From Nocardioides sp. (lineage in GTDB: Bacteria; Actinomycetota; Actinomycetes; Propionibacteriales; Nocardioidaceae), in contig JAJPEO010000033.1 in NCBI GenBank assembly GCA_021166815.1, positions 1 through 6,287 on the forward strand: a stretch of 6,287 bases of DNA. The letters are read 5' to 3'. Both the position numbers and the translations under genes were made by a program. Below the pieces are notes generated by a model. It searched no databases and was not told where the DNA came from. It saw only the letters and a list, made by a program, of their open reading frames with translations. How positions within the stretch are numbered: the stretch's first letter is position 1; each line of letters starts with the position of its first letter. This document shows positions 1 to 6,221 of the stretch, piece by piece.

Positions 1-114
1 ACCCCTCTGCCCAGCACGAGCGCACGCTAGGCACGACCGTTGGCCGGGGGGCCACCCGTGGGTGAACGTCTGCCGTCGACCACACGTGCGGCTGCCGCGG
101 TGGGGCCGCTCGCC

Positions 115-120
115 TACGCT
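115..120 (+). promoter_or_regulatory. Candidate -10 element for a leaderless phosphodiesterase mRNA
   Basis: The hexamer TACGCT fits the actinobacterial -10 pattern TANNNT. Six bases separate it from the GTG at 127, so the usual start of transcription about 7 nt after the hexamer falls on the G of that codon. No Shine-Dalgarno sequence lies in front of the GTG, which agrees with a leaderless message. I see no good -35 hexamer at 16-19 bp, so the assignment rests on the -10 and its spacing alone. Confidence 0.45.
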
Positions 121-126
121 GGCGGC

Positions 127-1035
127 GTGAAGCAGCTCGGCCAGTACCCACCCGCGCGCCACGCGATCGCGCACCTGTCGGACCCCCACCTCATCGCCGG
201 CAACGCCCTGCACTACGGCGTCATGGACAACGACGCGTCCCTGCTCACGGCACTCGAGCGGCTCTCGCACGTGCGCCCGCTCCCCCGCGCCCTCGTCTTC
301 ACCGGCGACCTGGCCGACCGGGCCGAGCCCGAGGCCTATGCCCGGTTGCGCGAGATCGTCGAGCCGGCCGCCGCCGCGATGGGCGCGGAGGTCGTGTGGA
401 CGATGGGCAACCACGACGAGCGGGCGCCGTTCGCCCGGGGGCTCTTCGACTCCGAGGACACCGGGTTCCAGGACCGCGTCCACGAGGTCGACGGCCTGCG
501 CATCGTCGCGCTCGACACCAGCGTCCCGGGCTACCACCACGGCGAGCTACGCCCGGTGCAGCTGGAGTGGCTGGCCGACGTCCTGTCAGCCCCGGCGCCG
601 CACGGCACGCTCCTGGCGATGCACCACCCGCCCCTCCCGCTGCCCATGCTGCGTGCCGCCGAGCTCATCGAGCTGCGCGACCAGCAGGCGCTGGCCGACG
701 TGGTCGAGGGCAGCGACGTACGCGGCATCCTGGCAGGCCACCTGCACTACTCCACGTGGTCGACCTTCGCCGGCGTGCCGGTCAACGTCACCTCCGCGAC
801 CTGCTACACCATCGACCCGGCGCCGGTCGACCGCTTCCTCTCCAGCGTCGACGCCGGCCTGGCCTTCACGATGGTCCACACCTACGACGACCGGCTGGTC
901 CACACCCAGGTGCCGCTCGAGCGCGGCACCGAGCTCAAGGGCCTCGGCCTCGACATCGAGGAGGCGCTGGAGAGCATCGACCTCGCGGAGGCCATCGAGC
1001 TGGCGTCGTCCAAGACCTCGCCCTTCAACGACTGA
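127..1035 (+). CDS. cpdA: Class III cyclic-nucleotide phosphodiesterase, Rv0805/CpdA type
   Basis: This is a cytosolic or membrane-associated binuclear metallophosphoesterase that hydrolyses cyclic nucleotides; the mycobacterial relative Rv0805 acts on 3',5'-cAMP and better on 2',3'-cyclic nucleotides. Counting from GTG 127 (302 aa), the metal ligands are visible in order: D19-P-H21, G60-D61, G94-N95-H96-D97, H166-H167-P-P and G204-H205-L-H207. From memory of Rv0805, each ligand lies two residues before its counterpart (D21, H23, D63, N97, H98, H169, H207, H209), which supports this start over the upstream TTG at 40 or GTG at 58. The stretches LDTSVPG and SATCYT are also shared with Rv0805. 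The C-terminal roughly 45 residues are acidic and do not resemble the Rv0805 tail, which is said to aid membrane contact. A histidine phosphatase gene follows after 55 nt. Family assignment is firm; substrate preference is inferred. Confidence 0.9.
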   Translation: MKQLGQYPPARHAIAHLSDPHLIAGNALHYGVMDNDASLLTALERLSHVRPLPRALVFTGDLADRAEPEAYARLREIVEPAAAAMGAEVVWTMGNHDERAPFARGLFDSEDTGFQDRVHEVDGLRIVALDTSVPGYHHGELRPVQLEWLADVLSAPAPHGTLLAMHHPPLPLPMLRAAELIELRDQQALADVVEGSDVRGILAGHLHYSTWSTFAGVPVNVTSATCYTIDPAPVDRFLSSVDAGLAFTMVHTYDDRLVHTQVPLERGTELKGLGLDIEEALESIDLAEAIELASSKTSPFND

Positions 1036-1090
1036 CCCCTGCTCCTCCACCCCTTCGCCTCCACCACCCCACGAACGACAGACGGACACC

Positions 1091-1753
1091 ATGCGACTGC
1101 TCCTCATGCGCCACGGCCAGACCTTCGCCAACGTCACCGGCGAGCTCGACACCGCCGACCCCGGTCTCGAGCTGACCCCACTGGGCCACACCCAGGCGGC
1201 CGCTGCCGCGAAGGCGCTGGTCGACGAGCGGCTCGGCGCGGTCTACGTCTCCAGCCGCATCCGCACCCACCAGACGGCCGCGCCGACCTCGCTGGAGCGC
1301 TCGCTCGACCCGGTCCAGATGGCGGGGCTGGAGGAGGTCCAGGCCGGCGAGTTCGAGATGCGCAACGACCACGACGCGATCCACGGCTACATCTCCACGG
1401 TGGCCGCCTGGCTGGAGGGCCGCGTCGACGTGCGCATGCCCGGCGCCGAGACGGGCGAGGAGTTCCTCCACCGCTACGACTCGGCGGTCGAGCGCATCGT
1501 CACCGCGGGGCACGACGCGGCGCTCATCGTCAGCCACGGCGCCGCGCTGCGCACGTGGATCAGCTCCCGGATGCAGCCCTCGGACTTCGCGCCCCCGGCC
1601 ACCGAGCCGCTGCACAACACCGCCCTGATCGTGCTCGAGGGCGACCCCTACGACGGCTGGCGCCTGGTCTCGTGGCACGGCGAGCCGGTGGGTGGGCGCT
1701 TCCTCGACGACCCCACCGCTGCCGACCCGACCGGCGACCTCGACGAGGACTGA
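1091..1753 (+). CDS. Histidine phosphatase family protein (phosphoglycerate mutase superfamily)
   Basis: This 220-aa protein belongs to the histidine phosphatase superfamily, whose members transfer phosphate from a substrate to a catalytic histidine and then to water. The N-terminal RHG signature is at residues 7-9 (H8 is the nucleophile). A second conserved arginine is in SSRIRTHQTA (R58), the likely general acid is E82, and the second catalytic histidine is H149 in SHGAALR with R154 behind it. All catalytic positions look intact. ATG 1091 is the only start that places RHG at the usual distance from the N terminus; the open frame extends far upstream but overlaps the phosphodiesterase. There is no strong Shine-Dalgarno sequence (only GACGGAC), and the 55-nt gap upstream is very C-rich. 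The gene probably forms a unit with the phosphodiesterase. The substrate cannot be read from sequence; a true glycolytic mutase is unlikely because the protein is short and has only the phosphatase motifs. Confidence 0.88.
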   Translation: MRLLLMRHGQTFANVTGELDTADPGLELTPLGHTQAAAAAKALVDERLGAVYVSSRIRTHQTAAPTSLERSLDPVQMAGLEEVQAGEFEMRNDHDAIHGYISTVAAWLEGRVDVRMPGAETGEEFLHRYDSAVERIVTAGHDAALIVSHGAALRTWISSRMQPSDFAPPATEPLHNTALIVLEGDPYDGWRLVSWHGEPVGGRFLDDPTAADPTGDLDED

Positions 1754-1762
1754 CCCACCTTC

Positions 1763-3103
1763 CTAGACGCCCTCCTCGCCGATGCCGGGGTGGACGAAGG
1801 ACTGCCCGGCCCTCATCTGCTCGACGGCTCCGGGGTGGACGCGGTGGAGGTGGGCGATGCCACGACGCCGGTAGCGCAGGATCTGGGCGATGCCGTACGC
1901 CCAGAAGAGGTACTGCACCGACAGCGCCCAGCGGAAGTCGTCGAGGGTGTACGCCTCCATCCCGCCGGGCTCGACCAGGTCGAGCACGACGCCGATGAGG
2001 GCCATGGTGAGCAGGGACGCGGTGAACCCGCCGACGTTGACCAGGCCGTTGGCACGCCCGATCGCGTGGACGGGCGTGAACGAGCGCGCGAGGTCGAACC
2101 CGACCATGGAGGCGGGGCCGCCGGTCGCGGTGGCGAAGGCCATGACGACCACCAGCCACACCGGCGCGCGCCCCGGCCACAGGAGCACGGCCGTCCACGG
2201 CACCACCATGACGGCGACCACCACGACGACGATCCAGGAGCGGTAGTAGGGGATCCGCGCGACCAGTCGGGCCAGCAGGAGCCCGGAGACGACCGCCCAC
2301 GCGACCATCGCCATGAGCAGGGTGCTGGCTGCGGCCTCCGACCAGCCGAGGCCCCTGACCAGGAACGGGAAGCCCCACAGCAGGGCGAACACCGTCGCGG
2401 AGAACTGCGAGGTGAAGTGGGACCACATGCCCAGGCGGGTGCCGGGGTTGCCCCACACCGTGCGCAGCGACTGGGCCAGGGCCCGCAGCTTGACGACGGC
2501 GACCTCGTCGGAGCGGTAGGGCGAGTCCTTGACCAGCACCAGGACGGCGACGAGCAGCACCACCCCGATGCTCGAGGCGATCGCGAAGGAGCGCGTCCAG
2601 CCCAGCCGGTCGAGGAGGAAGGCCAGCGGAGCGGCGGCCGCCAGCGCCCCGAGCTGTCCGACCAGCCCGGTCAGCTGGGTGACCATCGGCGCCAGCCGGA
2701 CGAGGAACCACAAGGACACCAGCCGGATCACGCTGACGAACACCATCGCGTCGCCGGCGCCGAGCACCGCCCGCGCCAGCACCGCGCCGCTGAAGGAGGT
2801 GCTGAAGGCGAAGACCAGCTGGCCCGCCGTCATCATGACCAGGCCGGCCAGCAGCATGGCCCGGGAGCCGAAGCGGTCGAGCAGCACCCCGACCGGGATC
2901 TGCATGCCGGCGTACACGACCAGCTGCAGCACGGTGAAGACGGCGAGGCTCGTCGCGTTGATGTCGAACCGGTCGGCCGCGAGGATGCCGGCGACCCCCA
3001 GCGAGCTGCGGTGGAACACCGCGAGCACGTAGACCGCCAGGGCCACCACCCAGATCACCCACGCCCGGCGCTGGCCGATGTCGTGGATCTGGGTTCGGGT
3101 CAC
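1763..3103 (-). CDS. MFS transporter (12 membrane segments, substrate unknown)
   Basis: The product (about 446 aa from GTG 3103) is an inner-membrane major facilitator protein. The first membrane segment covers roughly residues 14-30 and is followed by FHRSSLG. The cytoplasmic loop-2 motif A is GVLLDRFGSR at residues 72-81. A central charged loop (near KDSPYRSDE) separates two six-helix halves, and the tail is hydrophilic (about 45 aa). GTG 3103 is preferred: it has AGGGGA 10 nt upstream and a GATGCT hexamer 6 nt upstream, and the protein then begins directly before the first helix. A longer start at GTG 3136 would add 11 residues and cannot be excluded. The gene faces the histidine phosphatase (9 nt between stop codons) and is divergent from a second MFS gene. 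The overall look resembles the sugar-phosphate/nitrate permease-like MFS branch, but I would not name a substrate. Confidence 0.87.
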   Translation of the reverse strand: MTRTQIHDIGQRRAWVIWVVALAVYVLAVFHRSSLGVAGILAADRFDINATSLAVFTVLQLVVYAGMQIPVGVLLDRFGSRAMLLAGLVMMTAGQLVFAFSTSFSGAVLARAVLGAGDAMVFVSVIRLVSLWFLVRLAPMVTQLTGLVGQLGALAAAAPLAFLLDRLGWTRSFAIASSIGVVLLVAVLVLVKDSPYRSDEVAVVKLRALAQSLRTVWGNPGTRLGMWSHFTSQFSATVFALLWGFPFLVRGLGWSEAAASTLLMAMVAWAVVSGLLLARLVARIPYYRSWIVVVVVAVMVVPWTAVLLWPGRAPVWLVVVMAFATATGGPASMVGFDLARSFTPVHAIGRANGLVNVGGFTASLLTMALIGVVLDLVEPGGMEAYTLDDFRWALSVQYLFWAYGIAQILRYRRRGIAHLHRVHPGAVEQMRAGQSFVHPGIGEEGV

Positions 3104-3109
3104 CGGCCC

Positions 3110-3115
3110 AGCATC
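3110..3115 (-). promoter_or_regulatory. Possible -10 element of the minus-strand MFS gene
   Basis: On the minus strand the hexamer GATGCT lies exactly 6 nt before GTG 3103, the same spacing as TACGCT before GTG 127. It matches the two most conserved -10 positions (A at 2, T at 6) but lacks the first T, and no convincing -35 is present. The overlapping AGGGGA could instead act as a ribosome binding site, in which case the promoter lies farther upstream, towards the divergent gene. Confidence 0.25.
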
Positions 3116-3201
3116 CCCTACTCTGGGCGTCAGCACAGGGTCCGTGCGCGTCTTGGAGGTGGGTCGGCGCGCCAGTCCTCGCGTTCCCTGAAAGCCGCCC
3201 C

Positions 3202-4410
3202 ATGTCTCCTCTCGCCTCCTACCGGCGCCTGCTCCACGTCGCGGGTCCCACGTACGTCGTCGTCGCCTTCCTGGGCCGTCTCCCGCTGGCGATGAGCCAG
3301 CTCGGCACCCTCATGCTCGTCGCCGCGGCGACCGGCTCGTACGGCGCCGGCGGGCTCGCAGCCGGCGCCCTCGCGGTGGGCAACGCCGTCGGGTCGCCCG
3401 CGGCCGGTGCCCTCGCCGACCGCATCGGGCAGCGCCCGGTGGTGCTGGTCCAGTCGCTGGTCGGCGCCCTGGGCCTGACCGTCCTCGTGGTGCTCACCGA
3501 CACCGGGGCCGGAGTCACCACCCTGGTGACGACCGCCGCCCTGACCGGACTCGCCCTGCCCCAGGTGGGCCCCCTGGCCCGGGTGCGGTGGCGCCCCCTG
3601 ACCGACTCCGAGGTGGAGCACCAGCGCCAGCTCCTCGACGCCGCCTTCTCCTACGAGGGCGCGGCCGACGAGGCGTCGTTCGTCCTCGGGCCGGCGCTGG
3701 TCGGGCTGGGCGCGGTGGCGTTCTCGCCGTCGGGCTCGCTGCTCGCGGCCGCGGCCCTGCTGGCCGTGTTCGGCACCGGCTTCGCGCTGCACTCCAGCTC
3801 CCTGCTCACCGGCGGCCTGTCCGCACTCGAGGGCCGTGGCCGGCTCGTCACGCTCACCTTCGTGGGGTTGTTGCTGGCCCAGCTCTCGATCGGCTCGCTG
3901 TTCGGCTCGATCCAGACCGGCACCACCGTCCTCGCCACCGACGCCGGGGAGGCGGGCCTGGCCGGGCTCGTGCACGCCCTGCTCGGCGTGGGCTCCGTGG
4001 TGGCCGGGCTTGCCACCGCCGCGCTGCCCGCCCGCATCACCCAGCAGCAGCGCGTGTGGGCCAGCGCCCTGGCCTTGGTCGCGCTGTCGGCGCCGCTGCT
4101 GCTCGTCGACTCGCTGGGCACGTTGATGGTGACCGTGATCGCCCTGGGCTTCGCCGTGGCTCCGTACATGATCGGTGTCTTCTCGCTGGGCGAGCGGGTG
4201 GCCCCGCGCGAGCGGGTCAGCGCGGCGATGACCCTGCTGGCCGCCGCGACCGGCCTCGGGTACGCGCTCGGGTCCAGCCTCGCGGGACGGCTGGCCGACC
4301 TCCACGGCCACACCGCCGCGTTCGGGGTGACCGTGGGCGCCACGGTCGCGGCCCTGCTGCTGGCCAGCGGGCTCGTGCTGCGCCTGCGCCGGCCCGCGCC
4401 AGCCCCCTGA
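3202..4410 (+). CDS. MFS transporter (402 aa, substrate unknown)
   Basis: This is an inner-membrane major facilitator protein of normal length, rich in Ala, Gly, Leu and Val, with about 12 predicted membrane segments. Motif A is GALADRIGQR at residues 69-78 in the loop after the second helix. The corresponding loop of the second half is SLAGRLADLHGH near the C terminus. Only short loops connect the helices, and there is no extra domain. ATG 3202 has a weak ribosome binding site (GAAAG, 7 nt upstream), and the start leaves a short cytoplasmic N terminus before helix 1. It is divergent from the other MFS gene but clearly not its duplicate: the N-terminal regions and loop motifs differ. It ends 53 nt before the 3' end of tRNA-Tyr, which is on the opposite strand, with a hairpin between. 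Distant similarity to drug-efflux-like MFS proteins is possible; the role is unknown. Confidence 0.87.
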   Translation: MSPLASYRRLLHVAGPTYVVVAFLGRLPLAMSQLGTLMLVAAATGSYGAGGLAAGALAVGNAVGSPAAGALADRIGQRPVVLVQSLVGALGLTVLVVLTDTGAGVTTLVTTAALTGLALPQVGPLARVRWRPLTDSEVEHQRQLLDAAFSYEGAADEASFVLGPALVGLGAVAFSPSGSLLAAAALLAVFGTGFALHSSSLLTGGLSALEGRGRLVTLTFVGLLLAQLSIGSLFGSIQTGTTVLATDAGEAGLAGLVHALLGVGSVVAGLATAALPARITQQQRVWASALALVALSAPLLLVDSLGTLMVTVIALGFAVAPYMIGVFSLGERVAPRERVSAAMTLLAAATGLGYALGSSLAGRLADLHGHTAAFGVTVGATVAALLLASGLVLRLRRPAPAP

Positions 4411-4428
4411 TGACCGCCCGAAATGGGT

Positions 4429-4458
4429 CGAGGCCGGATCCCGTGGGATCCGGCCTCG
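4429..4458. terminator. Strong hairpin between convergent MFS gene and tRNA-Tyr
   Basis: A perfect inverted repeat runs 4429-4441 against 4446-4458 (CGAGGCCGGATCC / GGATCCGGCCTCG). It gives 13 bp with a 4-nt CGTG loop, or 14 bp if the loop closes further. It starts 18 nt after the MFS stop codon and, on the other strand, 5 nt after the tRNA 3' end, so it is placed to stop transcription from both sides. Neither flank has a long U tract: the minus-strand transcript continues ACCCATTT and the plus-strand one TGACG. It is therefore a U-poor terminator, common in high-GC actinobacteria, or an RNA 3'-end stabiliser. Confidence 0.7.
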
Positions 4459-4463
4459 TGACG

Positions 4464-4545
4464 TGGCAGGTGCTGGATTCGAACCAGCGTAGGCTGTGCC
4501 GGCTGATTTACAGTCAGCTCCCTTTGGCCACTCGGGCAACCTGCC
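4464..4545 (-). tRNA. tRNA-Tyr (anticodon GUA)
   Basis: Read on the minus strand, the sequence folds as a class II tRNA of 82 nt. The acceptor stem is GGCAGGT with ACCTGCC and discriminator A. The D arm is CCC/GGG. The anticodon arm is GCTGA-CTGTAAA-TCAGC with GTA at 4511-4509. A variable arm has a GGC/GCC stem. The T arm is GCTGG-TTCGAAT-CCAGC. A long variable arm and GUA anticodon are the bacterial tRNA-Tyr pattern. The 3' CCA is not encoded (the next bases are CGT), so it must be added by the CCA-adding enzyme. All stems look intact. Confidence 0.97.
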
Positions 4546-4556
4546 AGGCGCGGGAA

Positions 4557-4562
4557 AGACTA
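4557..4562 (-). promoter_or_regulatory. Candidate -10 element of tRNA-Tyr
   Basis: On the minus strand TAGTCT fits TANNNT and ends 11 nt before the tRNA 5' end. Transcription would start near 4550, leaving a leader of about 5 nt for RNase P to remove. The best upstream hexamer at 17 bp spacing (TCGGCT) is a poor -35, so support comes mainly from the -10 and its position. Confidence 0.5.
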
Positions 4563-4576
4563 ACGCACCGCACCCC

Positions 4577-4604
4577 TTGAGCCGAAACCGGCGTCAGGCA
4601 GGAT
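4577..4604 (+). promoter_or_regulatory. Possible yajQ promoter
   Basis: TTGAGC at 4577-4582 resembles a -35 hexamer. After a 16-bp spacer comes CAGGAT at 4599-4604, which keeps the conserved A and final T of a -10. Transcription would start near 4611 and give a leader of about 39 nt carrying the strong Shine-Dalgarno sequence of yajQ. The site lies in the gap between divergent tRNA-Tyr and yajQ. Both hexamers are imperfect. Confidence 0.35.
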
Positions 4605-4649
4605 GGACCCCGTACGCACCCGCACCGCACCGCGCCAGGGAGGACAGGC

Positions 4650-5141
4650 ATGGCTGACTCGAGCTTCGACATCGTGAGCAAGATCGACCGCCAGGAGGTC
4701 GACAACGCCCTCGGGCAGACCGCCCGCGAGATCGCGACCCGGTTCGACTTCAAGGGCACCGGCGCCAGCATCGAGTGGAAGGGCGAGCACGCGATCGAGA
4801 TCTCGGCGAGCGCCGACGACCGCGCGAGCGCAGTGCTCAGCGTCTTCCAGGACAAGCTCATCAAGCGCAACCAGAGCCTGAAGATCCTCGACGCCTCCGA
4901 GCCCCGCCAGTCCGGCAAGGAGTCGAAGATCTCGATCAACCTCAAGGAGGGCATCTCCACCGAGGACGCGAAGAAGATCTCCAAGCTGATCCGCGACGAG
5001 GGCCCCAAGGGCGTCAAGGCGCAGGTCCAGGGCGACGAGCTGCGGGTGTCGTCGAAGAAGCGCGACGACCTCCAGGCCGTGATCTCGCTGGTCAAGTCCC
5101 AGGACTACGACTTCGCCGTGCAGTTCACCAACTACCGCTAA
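4650..5141 (+). CDS. yajQ: YajQ family nucleotide/cyclic-di-GMP-binding protein
   Basis: This 163-aa cytosolic protein is of the length normal for YajQ (UPF0234), a fold of two ferredoxin-like domains. The family has been reported to bind nucleotides, and in Xanthomonas a member binds cyclic di-GMP and acts with a transcription factor. The family hallmarks are clear: the N terminus [20 protein letters not shown], then RFDFKGT near residue 31, the DKLIKRN segment in the middle, the [17 protein letters not shown] stretch near residue 110, and the closing QFTNYR. ATG 4650 follows AGGGAGGA (4637-4644) by 5 nt, the best ribosome binding site in the window. The gene is divergent from tRNA-Tyr, and a glycosyltransferase gene begins 3 nt after its stop. 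Family assignment is secure; whether this actinobacterial copy binds cyclic di-GMP is not shown by sequence. Confidence 0.96.
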   Translation: MADSSFDIVSKIDRQEVDNALGQTAREIATRFDFKGTGASIEWKGEHAIEISASADDRASAVLSVFQDKLIKRNQSLKILDASEPRQSGKESKISINLKEGISTEDAKKISKLIRDEGPKGVKAQVQGDELRVSSKKRDDLQAVISLVKSQDYDFAVQFTNYR

Positions 5142-5144
5142 CCC

Positions 5145-6188
5145 ATGCCTGACAAGCACGTTCTCGGTCGTGCTCAGGCAAGGGAGCCGGTCTGGCGGCG
5201 GGTCGAGCCACCCGTCCGTCCGCGCCGGCCTCCCGAGCTGGTCACCGTCGACGACGCCTACCTCACCCCGGTCGCCACGGGGCGGCTGGCGACGGTCCAC
5301 CGGCTCAACCAGTGGTTCACCGGCGCGGTCTACGACGCCCACGACGAGCTGGTGCCGACGTCGCAGAAGATCCTCGGCGACCGCCGCGGCACCCGCGTGG
5401 CCAGCGACCCCGACCGCGTCGAGCGTCGGGCGGACGCTCAGCGACTGCGCGGCACGTGGCTGTACGGCGGCACCTGGGCGTCCGTCTTCGGCCACTTCCT
5501 GGTCGAGACGCTGACGACGCTGTGGCCGACCCTGCGCGAGCAGCCCGCCGGCCTGGTGTTCCACTCGAACTTCGGGCCGTACACCGTCGACGACTGGCAC
5601 CGCCGCTACGTCGAGCTCGCCGGCTGGGGAGGCCTGCCGATCCGTGTCGTCGGCAAGCAGGCGCCGATGGCCGTGGACCGGCTCGTCGTGCCGGGACGCT
5701 CGGTCGCGCTGCACGCCTGGGCGCACCCCGAAGCCCGCAAGGTGTGGGAGCGCGTGGCCCGCGGCTTCCGCGGAGCCGGTGGGGGCTCGCGCGTCTACAT
5801 ATCCCGCTCCCGGCTCAACGAGGAGCGCCGGCGCTTCGGGCACCGCCGTCCGGTGCGCAGCAGCTCTCGGCATGACCAGGCCCTCGACCGGGTCTTCGCC
5901 GGCCACGGCTTCGACGTCGTCCACCCGCAGGAGCTCGAGGTCGACGAGCAGCTCCGGGCGGTGGGCTCCGCGAGCGTGCTCGCCGGGCTCTGCGGATCCG
6001 GGCTCCACCAGTCGGCGTTCATCCCGCCGGGCGGTCGCGTCCTCGAGCTGGGTGACGGCCGCACCGGCGACCGGCGCGTACGCATGCAGCAGGCCATCGA
6101 CGCCGCGATGGACCACGAGGCGTGCTTCCTGGGCGGCGACACCAGCCCCGACGACGTGGACCACGCCCTCGCCGCGCTCGACCTCTGA
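5145..6188 (+). CDS. Glycosyltransferase family 61 protein
   Basis: This 347-aa protein resembles the bacterial GT61/DUF563 group, inverting glycosyltransferases often found in capsule or cell-surface polysaccharide loci. Visible motifs, in order, are GHFLVETLTTLWP (residues 116-128), RVYISRSRL (216-224), VVHPQELEVDEQL (258-270) and LAGLCGSGLHQSAF (279-292). The last two are the typical family C-terminal block, followed by PPGGRVLELG. There is no signal peptide or membrane helix, so it is probably cytosolic or loosely membrane-bound. ATG 5145 is the only ATG, GTG or TTG in frame before the conserved part, yet it has no Shine-Dalgarno sequence. It lies 3 nt after the yajQ stop, suggesting translational coupling. 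The first 15 codons overlap a hairpin, and codons 6-13 include unusual A/T-ending ones (GTT, GGT, CGT, GCT, GCA). No other polysaccharide gene is in the window. Acceptor and donor sugars are unknown. Confidence 0.85.
   Translation: MPDKHVLGRAQAREPVWRRVEPPVRPRRPPELVTVDDAYLTPVATGRLATVHRLNQWFTGAVYDAHDELVPTSQKILGDRRGTRVASDPDRVERRADAQRLRGTWLYGGTWASVFGHFLVETLTTLWPTLREQPAGLVFHSNFGPYTVDDWHRRYVELAGWGGLPIRVVGKQAPMAVDRLVVPGRSVALHAWAHPEARKVWERVARGFRGAGGGSRVYISRSRLNEERRRFGHRRPVRSSSRHDQALDRVFAGHGFDVVHPQELEVDEQLRAVGSASVLAGLCGSGLHQSAFIPPGGRVLELGDGRTGDRRVRMQQAIDAAMDHEACFLGGDTSPDDVDHALAALDL
5146..5180 (+). other. Bulged hairpin at the glycosyltransferase start codon
   Basis: TGCCTG (5146-5151) pairs with CAGGCA (5175-5180), and AGCACG (5155-5160) pairs with CGTGCT (5169-5174). 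This makes a 12-bp stem with a 3-nt bulge (ACA) and an 8-nt loop (TTCTCGGT). The stem begins 5 nt after the last base of the yajQ stop and takes in the last two bases of the next ATG. It could be a yajQ terminator or attenuator (though no U tract follows), a structure that hides the start until ribosomes arrive from yajQ, or a DNA operator. The pairing is directly visible; its role is inference. Confidence 0.55.
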
Positions 6189-6221
6189 CGGGGGCCCGCC
6201 CCGGTTCCCCCCGCCCCGCCC

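Noticed and set aside
1..30. Frame-1 codons ending in TAG at 28-30, possible tail of an upstream gene
   Set aside because: Only nine codons are visible and they cannot be recognised; the same bases also fit a divergent minus-strand start, so neither is annotated as a gene.
40..126. Upstream extension of the phosphodiesterase from TTG 40 or GTG 58
   Set aside because: The extra residues (low-complexity, Ala/Gly/Pro-rich) do not resemble the family, and the start at 127 keeps a constant offset to Rv0805 metal ligands and has a well-spaced -10 hexamer.
1754..1762. Terminator between the convergent phosphatase and MFS genes
   Set aside because: The gap is only 9 nt and no hairpin with a meaningful stem is visible in it; termination must occur inside the opposite gene or by Rho.
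1790..3295. Plus-strand open frame of 501 codons opposite the minus-strand MFS gene
   Set aside because: Its composition (Asp, His, Gln, Arg, Gly) is that of an antisense membrane-protein gene, and it lacks a ribosome binding site or known motif.
3130..4539. Long minus-strand open frame (469 codons) whose start reads MPEWPKGADCKSAGTAYAG
   Set aside because: Its first residues are a translation of tRNA-Tyr, a well-known false protein start, and the rest is the antisense of the plus-strand MFS gene, with the Gly/Gln/Glu/His-rich composition typical of such shadows.
4464..4545. tRNA-Tyr as an integration site for a mobile element
   Set aside because: tRNA 3' ends are common attachment sites, but there is no integrase and no repeat of the tRNA 3' end within the window; the DNA beyond the 3' end is a hairpin and an ordinary MFS gene.
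4560..6164. Minus-strand open frame of 534 codons opposite yajQ and the glycosyltransferase
   Set aside because: It runs antisense to two confidently identified genes and shows no recognisable domain; long empty frames are expected in DNA of this G+C.
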